From positions 1 to 49,548 of the forward strand of contig JAGFCB010000181.1 in assembly GCA_022394775.1 (NCBI GenBank): 49,548 bases of DNA, in the 5' to 3' direction. Positions 42,257 through 49,548 of the stretch are shown piece after piece (position 1 is the first letter of the stretch; each line of letters opens with the position of its first letter). This stretch comes from Candidatus Poribacteria bacterium. Lineage in GTDB: Bacteria; Poribacteria; WGA-4E; WGA-3G. The notes under the pieces are model-generated. The model had not been told where the DNA came from. It searched no databases and worked only from the letters and a program-made list of their open reading frames with translations. The translations under genes and the position numbers were made by a program.

Positions 42257-42811
42257 ATGAAGTTGGATAGAAAAATGCGACACTATTTTTTGATTTCTAC
42301 TGTATGCTGCGCGGCAGTACTCTTTTCAGGGTGCCAATCTAAGGCGTTGCGGATGCTGATCGAACCTCAGGAACTTTATAACTACGCTGTTACGGAAGGT
42401 GCCACCTGTACCTCACCAGAAATGATAGATGGTGACGTGAAGACGAGAGGCTACGCGGATGGACGGTGGATCCACCTAAACTTGCCTACGCAAAAAGCAA
42501 TTCATCGCATCACCATCAACGGCACCAATATTATAAACGCCATGATATACGAAAAAATGGAAGGTGAAGGACGTTGGCGGGCAATTATGCAGATTCAGAA
42601 CAATGAAAGTCCGGTCATTAAAATGCGTGTCAATGCTGTTGTGACAGATGCAATCCGCATCTATATCAGTGGCACCACCGATGATAAAAAAGCAGCCAAT
42701 CGATATGATCCGAGGCGCGGCACAATCGTCCCGCAAATAAAGTTAGGAAGAGCTTTCATACACGAACTTGAGGTCTACGGACTCGTCTCAAAGGAAAACA
42801 AGAGCGAATAG
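42257..42811 (+). CDS. Lipoprotein with discoidin-like (F5/8 type C) domain
   Basis: A basic start and hydrophobic stretch end in the lipobox LFSGC (Cys at about residue 26), so the mature protein is lipid-anchored. The rest resembles a galactose-binding/discoidin beta-sandwich: AVTEGATCTSPEMIDGDVKT, GRWIHLNLPTQKAIHRITIN, TDAIRIYISG and a C-terminal HELEVYGL. Such domains bind carbohydrate or protein surfaces. The IsrB element ends about 10 nt before the start codon, so it may have replaced the native promoter. An ATG at 42275 is an alternative start. Confidence 0.75.
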   Translation: MKLDRKMRHYFLISTVCCAAVLFSGCQSKALRMLIEPQELYNYAVTEGATCTSPEMIDGDVKTRGYADGRWIHLNLPTQKAIHRITINGTNIINAMIYEKMEGEGRWRAIMQIQNNESPVIKMRVNAVVTDAIRIYISGTTDDKKAANRYDPRRGTIVPQIKLGRAFIHELEVYGLVSKENKSE

Positions 42812-42918
42812 CGAAAAGGAATCAAATTACGTAACTTGAAACGAAGTGGAAAGCGGGTGTAAGAAAAAACCGTTACATGCCAAGGTATTGCGCCTTAATC
42901 GCAAGGAATAAATAAAAA

Positions 42919-43980
42919 ATGAAACGTCTGATTTTTGAAGATATGTACACTTGGGGGGTCTTTAGCCCAGAACGGCAGATAGATTTTAACGGACATTTGT
43001 GGGTGCGTCCGGACGGCAATATTCTGATAGATCCAGTCGCAATGTCCCATGCCGATGAGGAACAGCTGACAGCACTCGGTGGTGCGAAATCAATTGTGCT
43101 AACCAACGCCGATCACGAACGCGAAGCCGCCATTTTTCAGCAATGGATGGGTGCCGACGTGATTGTGCATGAAGCCGATGCCGACGCGTTGAATATCACA
43201 CCGACCCGAACGGTTCAAGACCGTGAGGCAATTGTGCCGGGCTTACATGCTATCCATCTCAGCCACGGAAAAAGCCCCGGCGAAATCGCACTCTATTTTC
43301 CAGAGAAACAGACCGTCTTGTTCGGGGATTTGGTGGTGGGTGAACCGATGGGTGCATTGACTTTACTTGCCGATGCTAAACTGAACGATCCACCGAAAGC
43401 AGCACTGGAACTCCGCAAAATTTTGGCACTTCGCTTCAACACCATCCTTGTCGGTGATGGACATTCCATCTTCAAAGATGGGCGTCAACACCTCGTTGAT
43501 TGCCTACAAGCACGGCGCGATATCTATATCAACCGAATCCATATTGACGAAATTGCGTGGCAGTATAAAAACGCGCCAGCCCCTTATGATTTTGAGGATA
43601 AAGACATCGACCCACTCATCGGCGGCAAGAATTTGGGATATCGCATTATCCGCCTCCAACCGGGTCAGATGAGTTTCCCGATGCATTTTCACAACTTCGG
43701 TGAGGAGATGTGTTACGTGATGGAAGGTAGTTGTACGCTTAAGACACCCCGCGGCGATGTAGAGGTAACGGAGGGCGATTTCATCGCGTTTCCACCCGGT
43801 ACAATCGGCGCACATAAGTTCGTCAACAACACCGATGCCCCCGTTGTGTTCTTCATTCTCGGCACTACCACACCACACGATGTGAGTGAATACCCAGATT
43901 CTAACAAAGTGTTGCCTTATGTCGTCGGGAAGATTTACCGTAAAGACCCAAGTCTGAGTTATTGGGACGGTGAAGTTTAA
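42919..43980 (+). CDS. Metallo-beta-lactamase-fold/cupin fusion protein
   Basis: Residues 1-215 resemble the metallo-beta-lactamase fold, but the usual HxHxDH reads LTNADHE (Asp65-His66), so the first metal site is reduced; His116, Asp137 in VLFGDLVVG and His182 in GDGHSIF remain. Residues 235-330 are a cupin: MHFHNFGEEMCYVMEGSC gives His256, His258 and Glu262/263, with His299 downstream. The cupin metal site looks complete. The combined function is unknown; hydrolysis plus binding of the same small molecule is one option. AAGGA lies at a long spacing before the ATG. Confidence 0.8.
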   Translation: MKRLIFEDMYTWGVFSPERQIDFNGHLWVRPDGNILIDPVAMSHADEEQLTALGGAKSIVLTNADHEREAAIFQQWMGADVIVHEADADALNITPTRTVQDREAIVPGLHAIHLSHGKSPGEIALYFPEKQTVLFGDLVVGEPMGALTLLADAKLNDPPKAALELRKILALRFNTILVGDGHSIFKDGRQHLVDCLQARRDIYINRIHIDEIAWQYKNAPAPYDFEDKDIDPLIGGKNLGYRIIRLQPGQMSFPMHFHNFGEEMCYVMEGSCTLKTPRGDVEVTEGDFIAFPPGTIGAHKFVNNTDAPVVFFILGTTTPHDVSEYPDSNKVLPYVVGKIYRKDPSLSYWDGEV

Positions 43981-44000
43981 GTGGAAAGTCTCTCTGTTTG

Positions 44001-44020
44001 CCGAGGTACCTATGCCTCGG
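44001..44020. terminator. Hairpin between convergent fusion and sulfatase genes
   Basis: CCGAGG (44001-44006) pairs with CCTCGG (44015-44020), possibly extended by two weaker pairs. It lies between convergent stops at 43980 and 44033. There is no T-run, so the terminator role is tentative. Confidence 0.3.
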
Positions 44021-44032
44021 TGAATCCAATCG

Positions 44033-45400
44033 TTAGGTCTCTCTACTGTTCAACCTACGCATTCTTTGGTTCTCTTTTGCCCGCGCATCTGTCAGTTCTG
44101 GATCGACAATCGCGTGCAAGGCAACTTCTAATTCGCTACGTCTTGCCGCGTATTCAGGTTTTGGTGCCAAATCGTCATTTTCCAACGGGTCAACCGCTAC
44201 ATTGAACAATTGCGGCTCGTTCCCGACGTAATGGCACAATTTGTAATCTCCACGCTTGAGCATAAAACCGGCGTTAAGCATCCCACTATGATGGTACTCT
44301 GAGAAGACGGAGCGCGTTGTTTCATCTGCTTGGTTTTGGGCTATCTCCAACAAACTACTACCCGATAAATCAGACGGCGTTTCCAAACCAGCGATTTCCA
44401 GTAAAGTCGGCAAAACATCCACCAAAGAGACGTTTTCTGCCACACGACCTGTTTCACTCGAAGGCAGCCTCAGCATTAATGGCACCTTCACTGCGGGTTC
44501 ATAGAAACACTGCTTCTGCCAGTTCCCGTGGTGTCCAGCCATCTCACCGTGATCGCTGGTATAGATAACAACCGTATCTTCGCGTAATGGCGACGTATCA
44601 ATCGCCGCAAGTATCTGTCCAATTTGGGCATCAAGTGACGAAATGAGTGCGTAGTACGAGGCTAAGGCACAGCGGACGGTGGCTTCTGGCGGTGGGATGT
44701 CGTTCCGCCACGCCCAACGGTGGTGTTGGATTACCGGATGTTGAGATTCAAGCGGTTCGTTCCATGTGTCAGGCAGCACAAGAGTGTCTGGATCGTACAG
44801 TGAATAGAATTCAGGCGGCGCAATCAGCGGAAAATGTGGGTGCATGTATCCGCAATACAGCAGAAACGGTTTATCGTCTGATGCAGCTGCTTTTTCGCGA
44901 AGGAAGTTAACTGCCAAGTCTGTGACGTTTCGGTCATATCCCGTGTGTTCGTGGTCACCCGGACCGCATTCAGCAACATGCGAATTGGAACCCCGCCGCG
45001 CGTCCATTGTACGCCGTGGTGGTTTACCAGTAGTGTGCCGCCACCGAGGTAGGTCATCAAGGAGGCGATCCGAAAACCCAAGCAGGCGATCAGTCCCGTT
45101 GAAATGTGTCCGTCCGCACAACACAGTCTCATAATCCGCCTCTTTTAAATAATCGCCCCATGTCTGGTGCTGCCGATCCAAAATTGCCCCTAAATCCCAG
45201 GCTTCAATCTGATGCGGGTAGCGTCCCGTGAGCATAGACAGGCGCGAGGGGGTACAGATTGGATAATTGCAATAAGCGTTGTCGAAGGTATAACTCTGTT
45301 CCGAAAGGCGATCAAGATGCGGCGTTTGGACAACTGGATGCCCGCTATTCCCCATTACAGCCCCGGCGTGTTCATCTGAAAATAGAAAGACGATGTTCAT
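44033..45400 (-). CDS. Sulfatase, type I (CxPxR)
   Basis: An alkaline-phosphatase-fold sulfatase of about 455 residues. CTPSR in YPICTPSRLSMLTGRYP (Cys49 from the ATG used) is the formylglycine modification site, so activity needs a formylglycine-generating enzyme. Metal-binding elements include LFSDEHAG at the start and YTSDHGEMAGHHG near residue 290, with the catalytic lysine/histidine region KPFLLYCGYMHPHFP. It has no signal peptide, so it is probably cytoplasmic. The substrate is unknown; choline-sulfatase-like and glycan sulfatases share these motifs. The ATG at 45400 is preferred over a GTG at 45403. Confidence 0.92.
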   Translation of the reverse strand: MNIVFLFSDEHAGAVMGNSGHPVVQTPHLDRLSEQSYTFDNAYCNYPICTPSRLSMLTGRYPHQIEAWDLGAILDRQHQTWGDYLKEADYETVLCGRTHFNGTDRLLGFSDRLLDDLPRWRHTTGKPPRRTMDARRGSNSHVAECGPGDHEHTGYDRNVTDLAVNFLREKAAASDDKPFLLYCGYMHPHFPLIAPPEFYSLYDPDTLVLPDTWNEPLESQHPVIQHHRWAWRNDIPPPEATVRCALASYYALISSLDAQIGQILAAIDTSPLREDTVVIYTSDHGEMAGHHGNWQKQCFYEPAVKVPLMLRLPSSETGRVAENVSLVDVLPTLLEIAGLETPSDLSGSSLLEIAQNQADETTRSVFSEYHHSGMLNAGFMLKRGDYKLCHYVGNEPQLFNVAVDPLENDDLAPKPEYAARRSELEVALHAIVDPELTDARAKENQRMRRLNSRET

Positions 45401-45599
45401 CACTCTTGGGCTGAAGCCCTTACCTCTTTTTCTGTTGGTTTGGATGTGAAAATATAGTATAATGCTACCATATTGTTGGGAAAAGATACAACCCGTATGC
45501 GCAACTATAGTGAAATTTGCAATTACTTAGAGGTTAGGGCAGGATTATATGCAGATTAGGAATTCCAAGACTTAAGCAGCAGATGGAGGTGCGTTTATA

Positions 45600-45737
45600 G
45601 GTGGTTCGGGAGGATGCCACTCTCCCGAACCGCGACCCTGCAAAAGGTCAGGTTGCCTAGGGCAAACACGGGTGGTTCGGGAGGTTGACACTCTCCCGAA
45701 CCGTGACCCTGCAAAAAGTCAGGTTGCCTAGGGCAAA
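45600..45737. repeat. Two tandem 67-bp structured repeats upstream of the double PhyH gene
   Basis: Copies at 45600-45666 and 45671-45737 (period 71) are about 90% identical. Each can form GGTTCGGGAG/CTCCCGAACC, then a small GACC/GGTC stem, then TTGCC-TAG-GGCAA. The gap 45401-45898 holds no gene; besides this block it contains a CTATAGTGAAATTTGCAATT stretch near 45505 that resembles one end of the 118-bp MITE. The tandem layout recalls regulatory RNA tandems, but I match it to no known riboswitch. It ends about 160 nt before the start codon at 45899. Confidence 0.6.
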
Positions 45738-45898
45738 TTTAAGTATATCATATATTATAGAATTAACGCAATACTTTTTTAATTTGCTTGTTGGGTTTCG
45801 CTATATCTATTTTCATGAACCAGAAAAACTGGCTGCGTGTGTGATGATTATTAATGGACATCTCCCTTTTAACCATATAATAGCAATAGGAGGAACAG

Positions 45899-47641
45899 AT
45901 GGATAACGAAGTCATGACGAACGAAGAGAATTATGCTTTTGATGTGGCAGGTTACCTACACATCCCAGGTGTTCTCAGCCAAGAAGAGGTCGCAGCACTC
46001 AACGCGGCGTTAGATGCAGTCGGAGATAGTGAGATGCTGTTAGGTGGGAACAGTCCGCACCGCGAATTGTTCCGAGACTTACTGGTGCAACCCAAATTAG
46101 TATGGTATTTGAACCAGATTGTGGGACACGGTTTCCGACTCGATCAGGCACCACGGTTGTTGGGACAGCGCGAAGGTGAAGTAGAGGCACCACTCGTCGG
46201 CGGCGATGAACCGCGAAATCCGTCCGAAGCATATCGCCTACAAAACGGACAGAGACGTTGTCAGGGCGTGAAAGCGATCTGGGCATTGGAAGATATTTCC
46301 GAAGGTGACGGTGGACTGGTTGTTGTTCAAGCGAGCCACAAAAGCAATGTTGAAACACCCGACGATTTAGCGACTGGCGTTGATGATATGGGGTTACTGG
46401 TGCAGCCAGAACTTAAGGCAGGCGATCTATTCTTGGTCGCGGTCCCTACACTCCAAGGCGTTCGCCCTTGGAAAAATGAACCGAAAAGATTGTTGAGCTA
46501 TTGGTATGCGGCGCGTGCAGCGGTTCAATCGAACCCACCAGGACCATACTCGGAAACCGAATCTTTACCCGGATGGGCAGATGAAGCAACGCCCGCGCAA
46601 AAGGCGGTCATGTATGTTCCTGGGTATAAGGGTTCAAGTCCGCCACCTGTGTTAAATACAGACGGTGAAGAGACGTGGGTAGAGGAAGACGCGTCCATCG
46701 TTCATCCATCAATTTATATACGCGACCCAGATTCAGGCATTGATGAGAAGGAGTTCTACTTTTGGGATCTGAACGGGTATCTGGTGGTGCGAGGTCTGAT
46801 GGACGAGCAATGGTTGGCAGAAGCAAATGAGGCTGTAGATAAATTCCAAGATCGTATCGTTGTAGGTGAGGAACTGGCGCGCGGATCCGTCAGCCAAGCG
46901 GGGACAGGTCGTCCGCTCCTGCCGGGTTTGTTAGACCTGCCGGATCCTTATAATGCTCCATTCCGACGCATGATTGCGCACCCTGCTGTGGTGCAGCGAA
47001 TGAATTGGATGGGCGGTAGCGGCTACCGCATGGGCGGTGCGACTGTATTCTGCGCCGTTGAAGGCACATCGGGACACTCACTGCACGATGGCAATGAACC
47101 GATGACCCCCTCACGCGGTTACGCTTTTAAGAACGGACGCAGTTACGCTGAAACCGTCACGATTACATGGCAATTACGCGATGTTGAACCAGGACTCGGT
47201 GGTTTCGCATGTGTCCCCGGTTCCCACAAGACACAGTACTCCATGCCACGCGGGATTCGGACGTGTGATGATACGATGGGTTTAGTCGTACAGCCCGTTA
47301 TGAAGGCTGGGGATGTGCTTTTCTTTATGGACGGCGGTTGCACGCACGGTGCCTTGGCGTGGAAAAATCCGATTCCCAGACGCGGCGTCCTGATTAAGTA
47401 TCAGTCGAAAAATGTCAATTGGGGCGGTGGTGTGCTTGATCCTCAGGACCGATGGGGTGATATGGTTGAAGATATGACTGAGGAACAATTCGCAGTCATG
47501 CGCGGTCCTGAACGCGACGGTCGGCATCGAACTGTGCCGCGGCTGGTTGTAGAAGATGGACAGGTATTCGTTTCCTACGATGCTGAAGGCGATAGTTATG
47601 CCTCAAAACTTCGACGAAAACCGGGTGAAAAACGCGAATAA
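45899..47641 (+). CDS. Two-domain PhyH protein with a degenerate N-terminal domain
   Basis: The 580 residues hold two homologous PhyH domains (about 10-215 and 285-510). Matching blocks include VQPELKAGDLFLV against VQPVMKAGDVLFF, and GGLVVVQASHKSN against GGFACVPGSHKTQ. The C-terminal domain keeps candidate iron ligands: His396-Asp397 in GHSLHDGNEP and His483 in GCTHGALAW. The N-terminal domain has lost them (EAPLVGGDEP, and Gln186 in PTLQGVRPW). One half probably catalyses and the other is structural or regulatory. A strong AGGAGG lies 5 nt before the ATG. A creatininase-family gene follows after 17 nt. Confidence 0.83.
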   Translation: MDNEVMTNEENYAFDVAGYLHIPGVLSQEEVAALNAALDAVGDSEMLLGGNSPHRELFRDLLVQPKLVWYLNQIVGHGFRLDQAPRLLGQREGEVEAPLVGGDEPRNPSEAYRLQNGQRRCQGVKAIWALEDISEGDGGLVVVQASHKSNVETPDDLATGVDDMGLLVQPELKAGDLFLVAVPTLQGVRPWKNEPKRLLSYWYAARAAVQSNPPGPYSETESLPGWADEATPAQKAVMYVPGYKGSSPPPVLNTDGEETWVEEDASIVHPSIYIRDPDSGIDEKEFYFWDLNGYLVVRGLMDEQWLAEANEAVDKFQDRIVVGEELARGSVSQAGTGRPLLPGLLDLPDPYNAPFRRMIAHPAVVQRMNWMGGSGYRMGGATVFCAVEGTSGHSLHDGNEPMTPSRGYAFKNGRSYAETVTITWQLRDVEPGLGGFACVPGSHKTQYSMPRGIRTCDDTMGLVVQPVMKAGDVLFFMDGGCTHGALAWKNPIPRRGVLIKYQSKNVNWGGGVLDPQDRWGDMVEDMTEEQFAVMRGPERDGRHRTVPRLVVEDGQVFVSYDAEGDSYASKLRRKPGEKRE

Positions 47642-47658
47642 TCGGAAAGGGATACTGT

Positions 47659-48555
47659 ATGAGACACAATGAGGTGCGATGGGAACGGATGTTTCCCGAT
47701 GAATTAGAAGCGGCGTTTGAGGCGTGTCCGATGGTGTATCTACCTTATGGGTTGTGTGAACCGCACGGTTGGCACAATGCGGTTGGGATGGATGCGATTC
47801 GGGCACACGAAGGCTCATGTCAGGCAGCGCAAGCGCATGGAGGGATTGTAGCACCGCCGTTTTATTGGCACTGCCATGAGATTGGCGGCTACGGTTCATG
47901 GGGACACAACCAAGTGAATCAAGAGCGACCATGGCTGACAGCGATACCGCCTTGGATGTTTTTGAAGAATATCTGCTATCACATCAGAGCGGTGGATGCG
48001 TTGGGTTTTCACGGCGCGATTCTGTTTTCGGGACATTCGGGTCCGCATCGGTTGGACGTGCCAGTGGTGATTGAAATTATGCAGGCACACGTCGGAGTTC
48101 GGATGTATTCGACGATGAGCATCGGGGCAGATATTGAGCGTTTTGAGGACGGTAAAGGATTGGGCGGGCACGCCGGGCGCGGTGAAACGTCCGTGCTTTG
48201 GGCGGTCGCCCCCGACTGTGTGGATATGTCGCGGATGCCAACGGATGATACACGCGCACCTCATTTTGCAATGGGATCTTTCAACGAATCCTCCAGCCGT
48301 CAAGTGGGAGAACAGATGGTGGCGGATATTGTGGCACATTTCGGTGAAAAGACAAGGGAATTGCTATCGGCTTATGAAGCGGAAGTGTCGAACCACACGC
48401 CGTTGACGTTTGATGATGTAGAGGGGATTTGGGAAGACGAGATCCGACCCAAGTTGGCTGAGTTTGCTTCCCTGCAGCCCCCGGAGCCAGCACCACCGTC
48501 AGATTCCCGCTGGTATCCTAACTCGCAAATGCCTAAGAAAGGGCGGATACTTTAA
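47659..48555 (+). CDS. Creatininase-family metal-dependent amidohydrolase
   Basis: A 298-residue member of the creatininase/MftE family. Metal ligands fit CEPHGWHNAVGMD (Glu34, His36, Asp45), HSGPH near residue 115 and the Glu of GGHAGRGETS near 168. Family enzymes hydrolyse cyclic or linear amides, including creatinine and cofactor precursors; the substrate here is unknown. GGAAAGGG stands before the ATG and the gap from the double-PhyH gene is 17 nt, so they form an operon and may act on the same compound. The C-terminal 25 residues are Pro-rich. Confidence 0.85.
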   Translation: MRHNEVRWERMFPDELEAAFEACPMVYLPYGLCEPHGWHNAVGMDAIRAHEGSCQAAQAHGGIVAPPFYWHCHEIGGYGSWGHNQVNQERPWLTAIPPWMFLKNICYHIRAVDALGFHGAILFSGHSGPHRLDVPVVIEIMQAHVGVRMYSTMSIGADIERFEDGKGLGGHAGRGETSVLWAVAPDCVDMSRMPTDDTRAPHFAMGSFNESSSRQVGEQMVADIVAHFGEKTRELLSAYEAEVSNHTPLTFDDVEGIWEDEIRPKLAEFASLQPPEPAPPSDSRWYPNSQMPKKGRIL

Positions 48556-48635
48556 CAGCATTAGGATTTACGCAAAATGAGCAAATATCGGACATTTAGC
48601 CGCAAAAAACCGTAATTTCCGTCAAACCCCCTAAA

Positions 48636-48653
48636 TCCCCCTTATCAGGGGGA
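48636..48653. repeat. TCCCCCT/AGGGGGA hairpin repeat
   Basis: A 7-bp stem with loop TATC after the creatininase gene. ACTTT follows on the plus strand, so it may serve as a weak terminator. Similar CCCCCTAAATCCCCC repeats are common in intergenic DNA of several phyla. Confidence 0.45.
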
Positions 48654-48715
48654 CTTTAAGAGCAAGTGCGTAAGCTCTAAACATATTCGACTATTAAAGC
48701 AAGGCGTATGTCAAT

Positions 48716-49548
48716 ATGCAATTTAAATATCTTGGGCAATCAGAACTCACAAAGAAGATAGCCTTATGGACACTATCAATCGGACTCCTATTTTTCGGGT
48801 TTTTCGCTAATACATGGCGAGTCGCTGAGCAGAATTGGTTTGCGACACATCAGAAAGACACCGAAGCGCATGTCATGGGAAGAATGGTCAAATCTCGCCA
48901 AGATGGTATCTTCTCAGCGGGCGGTCTAAATGGTTGGGGAACAGCGAAAAGTACGGATGCAGAATGGATACCTTCAACAGAGTTGGGCCCCCAATATACC
49001 GCTTATCTTTACGAGCTCTCCTTTGATAAATTTTCAACGTACAATTCACAACCTGCCGGTCAAGGGATGGTTTTTAGTCTATTGGATAGACTGATTCCAT
49101 TATCGCAGCAAACGAAATTAACGTTATTCTATATATTGACGGCTTTACTTTCTGCCGGGGCGTTGACCTGCATCATAGGTTGGTTCTACGAGGAATTTGG
49201 TGGGTGGGTGGCGATATTCGTTATCGGTTCGGCTGTGTTGTCTCAATGGTTGACGGTCTTTGGTAAAAATCTTTGGTGGAGTCTATGGGCATTCTATCTG
49301 CCGATGATTGTCGTCATGTACTTCCTTAAACGCTACAGAGAGACATTGGACCGACAACTCATCCGGTTTGGAATTGTTATCTTCATCGCAGTTTCTATTA
49401 AGTGTTTCATCAACGGTTATGAGTATATTACAACCACGCTGATCATGATGATGGTGCCCTTAGTCTATTATGTTATCCTTGACAAATGGAGCAGTCGCCA
49501 ATACGTAAAATGGACGCTTGCAGCCGGACTCGGATCAGGGGTCGCAAT
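48716..49548 (+). CDS. Polytopic membrane protein, partial (3' end outside window)
   Basis: From an ATG at 48716 the frame stays open to the window edge, 277 codons. An N-terminal transmembrane segment (IALWTLSIGLLFFGFFA) is followed by an extracytoplasmic loop (about 35-115) and at least five more hydrophobic segments (LTLFYILTALLSAGALTCII, WVAIFVIGSAVL, WALYLPMIVV-type, FGIVIFIAVSI, TTTLIMMMVPLVYYVIL). The loop and segment layout resembles membrane glycosyltransferases or O-antigen-type proteins, but I see no diagnostic motif. Family unassigned. The ribosome binding site is weak. Confidence 0.65.
   Translation, partial: MQFKYLGQSELTKKIALWTLSIGLLFFGFFANTWRVAEQNWFATHQKDTEAHVMGRMVKSRQDGIFSAGGLNGWGTAKSTDAEWIPSTELGPQYTAYLYELSFDKFSTYNSQPAGQGMVFSLLDRLIPLSQQTKLTLFYILTALLSAGALTCIIGWFYEEFGGWVAIFVIGSAVLSQWLTVFGKNLWWSLWAFYLPMIVVMYFLKRYRETLDRQLIRFGIVIFIAVSIKCFINGYEYITTTLIMMMVPLVYYVILDKWSSRQYVKWTLAAGLGSGVA

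Noticed and set aside
45600..45737. CRISPR array
   Set aside because: Only two 67-bp copies with a 4-bp gap and no unique spacers; no cas genes.
45600..45737. Glycine or other known tandem riboswitch
   Set aside because: No match to conserved cores that I can recall; downstream genes do not fit glycine metabolism.
1..49548. tRNA, rRNA or tmRNA genes
   Set aside because: I looked through the intergenic gaps for a T-loop GGTTCRA with acceptor pairing and for rRNA motifs and saw none.

Overview
The window looks like one contig piece from a Gram-negative bacterium that makes lipid A: it carries an lptC-lptA-lptB-rpoN-hpf cluster with an lpxL/htrB-type acyltransferase. The accessory genes match what is known of Candidatus Poribacteria and related uncultured marine or sponge-associated bacteria: five phytanoyl-CoA dioxygenase (PhyH) genes, a sulfatase, a formylglycine-enzyme-like protein, two Gfo/Idh/MocA oxidoreductases, DUF362, creatininase-family and Uma2 proteins, and intergenic DNA full of small hairpins. 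The phylum is an inference from gene content; no rRNA or tRNA gene was seen.

Layout. 1-2190: edge of a restriction-enzyme-like gene, a broken DUF433/DUF5615 toxin-antitoxin pair, and about 1 kb of inverted-repeat elements. 2191-7191: oxidoreductase, PotA-type ATPase, decayed DNA methyltransferase, gatB, aldo/keto reductase. 7192-9972: a 118-bp element whose end looks like a promoter for a lytic transglycosylase. 9984-21039 (minus strand): nadB, thioesterase, valS, hpf, rpoN, lptB, lptA, lptC, lpxL, a housekeeping and envelope block. 21295-27330: MATE exporter, three PhyH genes (two a recent tandem duplication) and an FGE-like protein. 27331-28862: a gene graveyard with two broken small genes, one split by a second copy of the 118-bp element, plus dual-hairpin repeats. 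28863-32669: a probable type IIG restriction-modification fusion followed by a DUF6602 nuclease-like protein, coupled to an upstream PhyH gene. 33478-40612: DUF362, Uma2, acyl-CoA ligase, a second Uma2 with an altered active site, cysteine desulfurase, oxidoreductase. 41005-42250: an IS200/IS605-like element carrying IsrB, the HNH-less relative of IscB, with a candidate omegaRNA region upstream. 42257-49548: lipoprotein, lactamase-fold/cupin fusion, sulfatase, a two-domain PhyH with one apparently dead half, creatininase-family protein and a membrane protein running off the end.

Three things stand out. (1) The IsrB locus is a compact candidate RNA-guided nickase system. (2) The 118-bp TA-targeting element has split a small gene so cleanly that removing it restores the reading frame, and its end carries an outward promoter-like sequence. 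(3) Several families of short hairpin repeats differ between copies by paired substitutions that keep the stems intact, and some are carried inside terminal-inverted-repeat elements with apparent target-site duplications.
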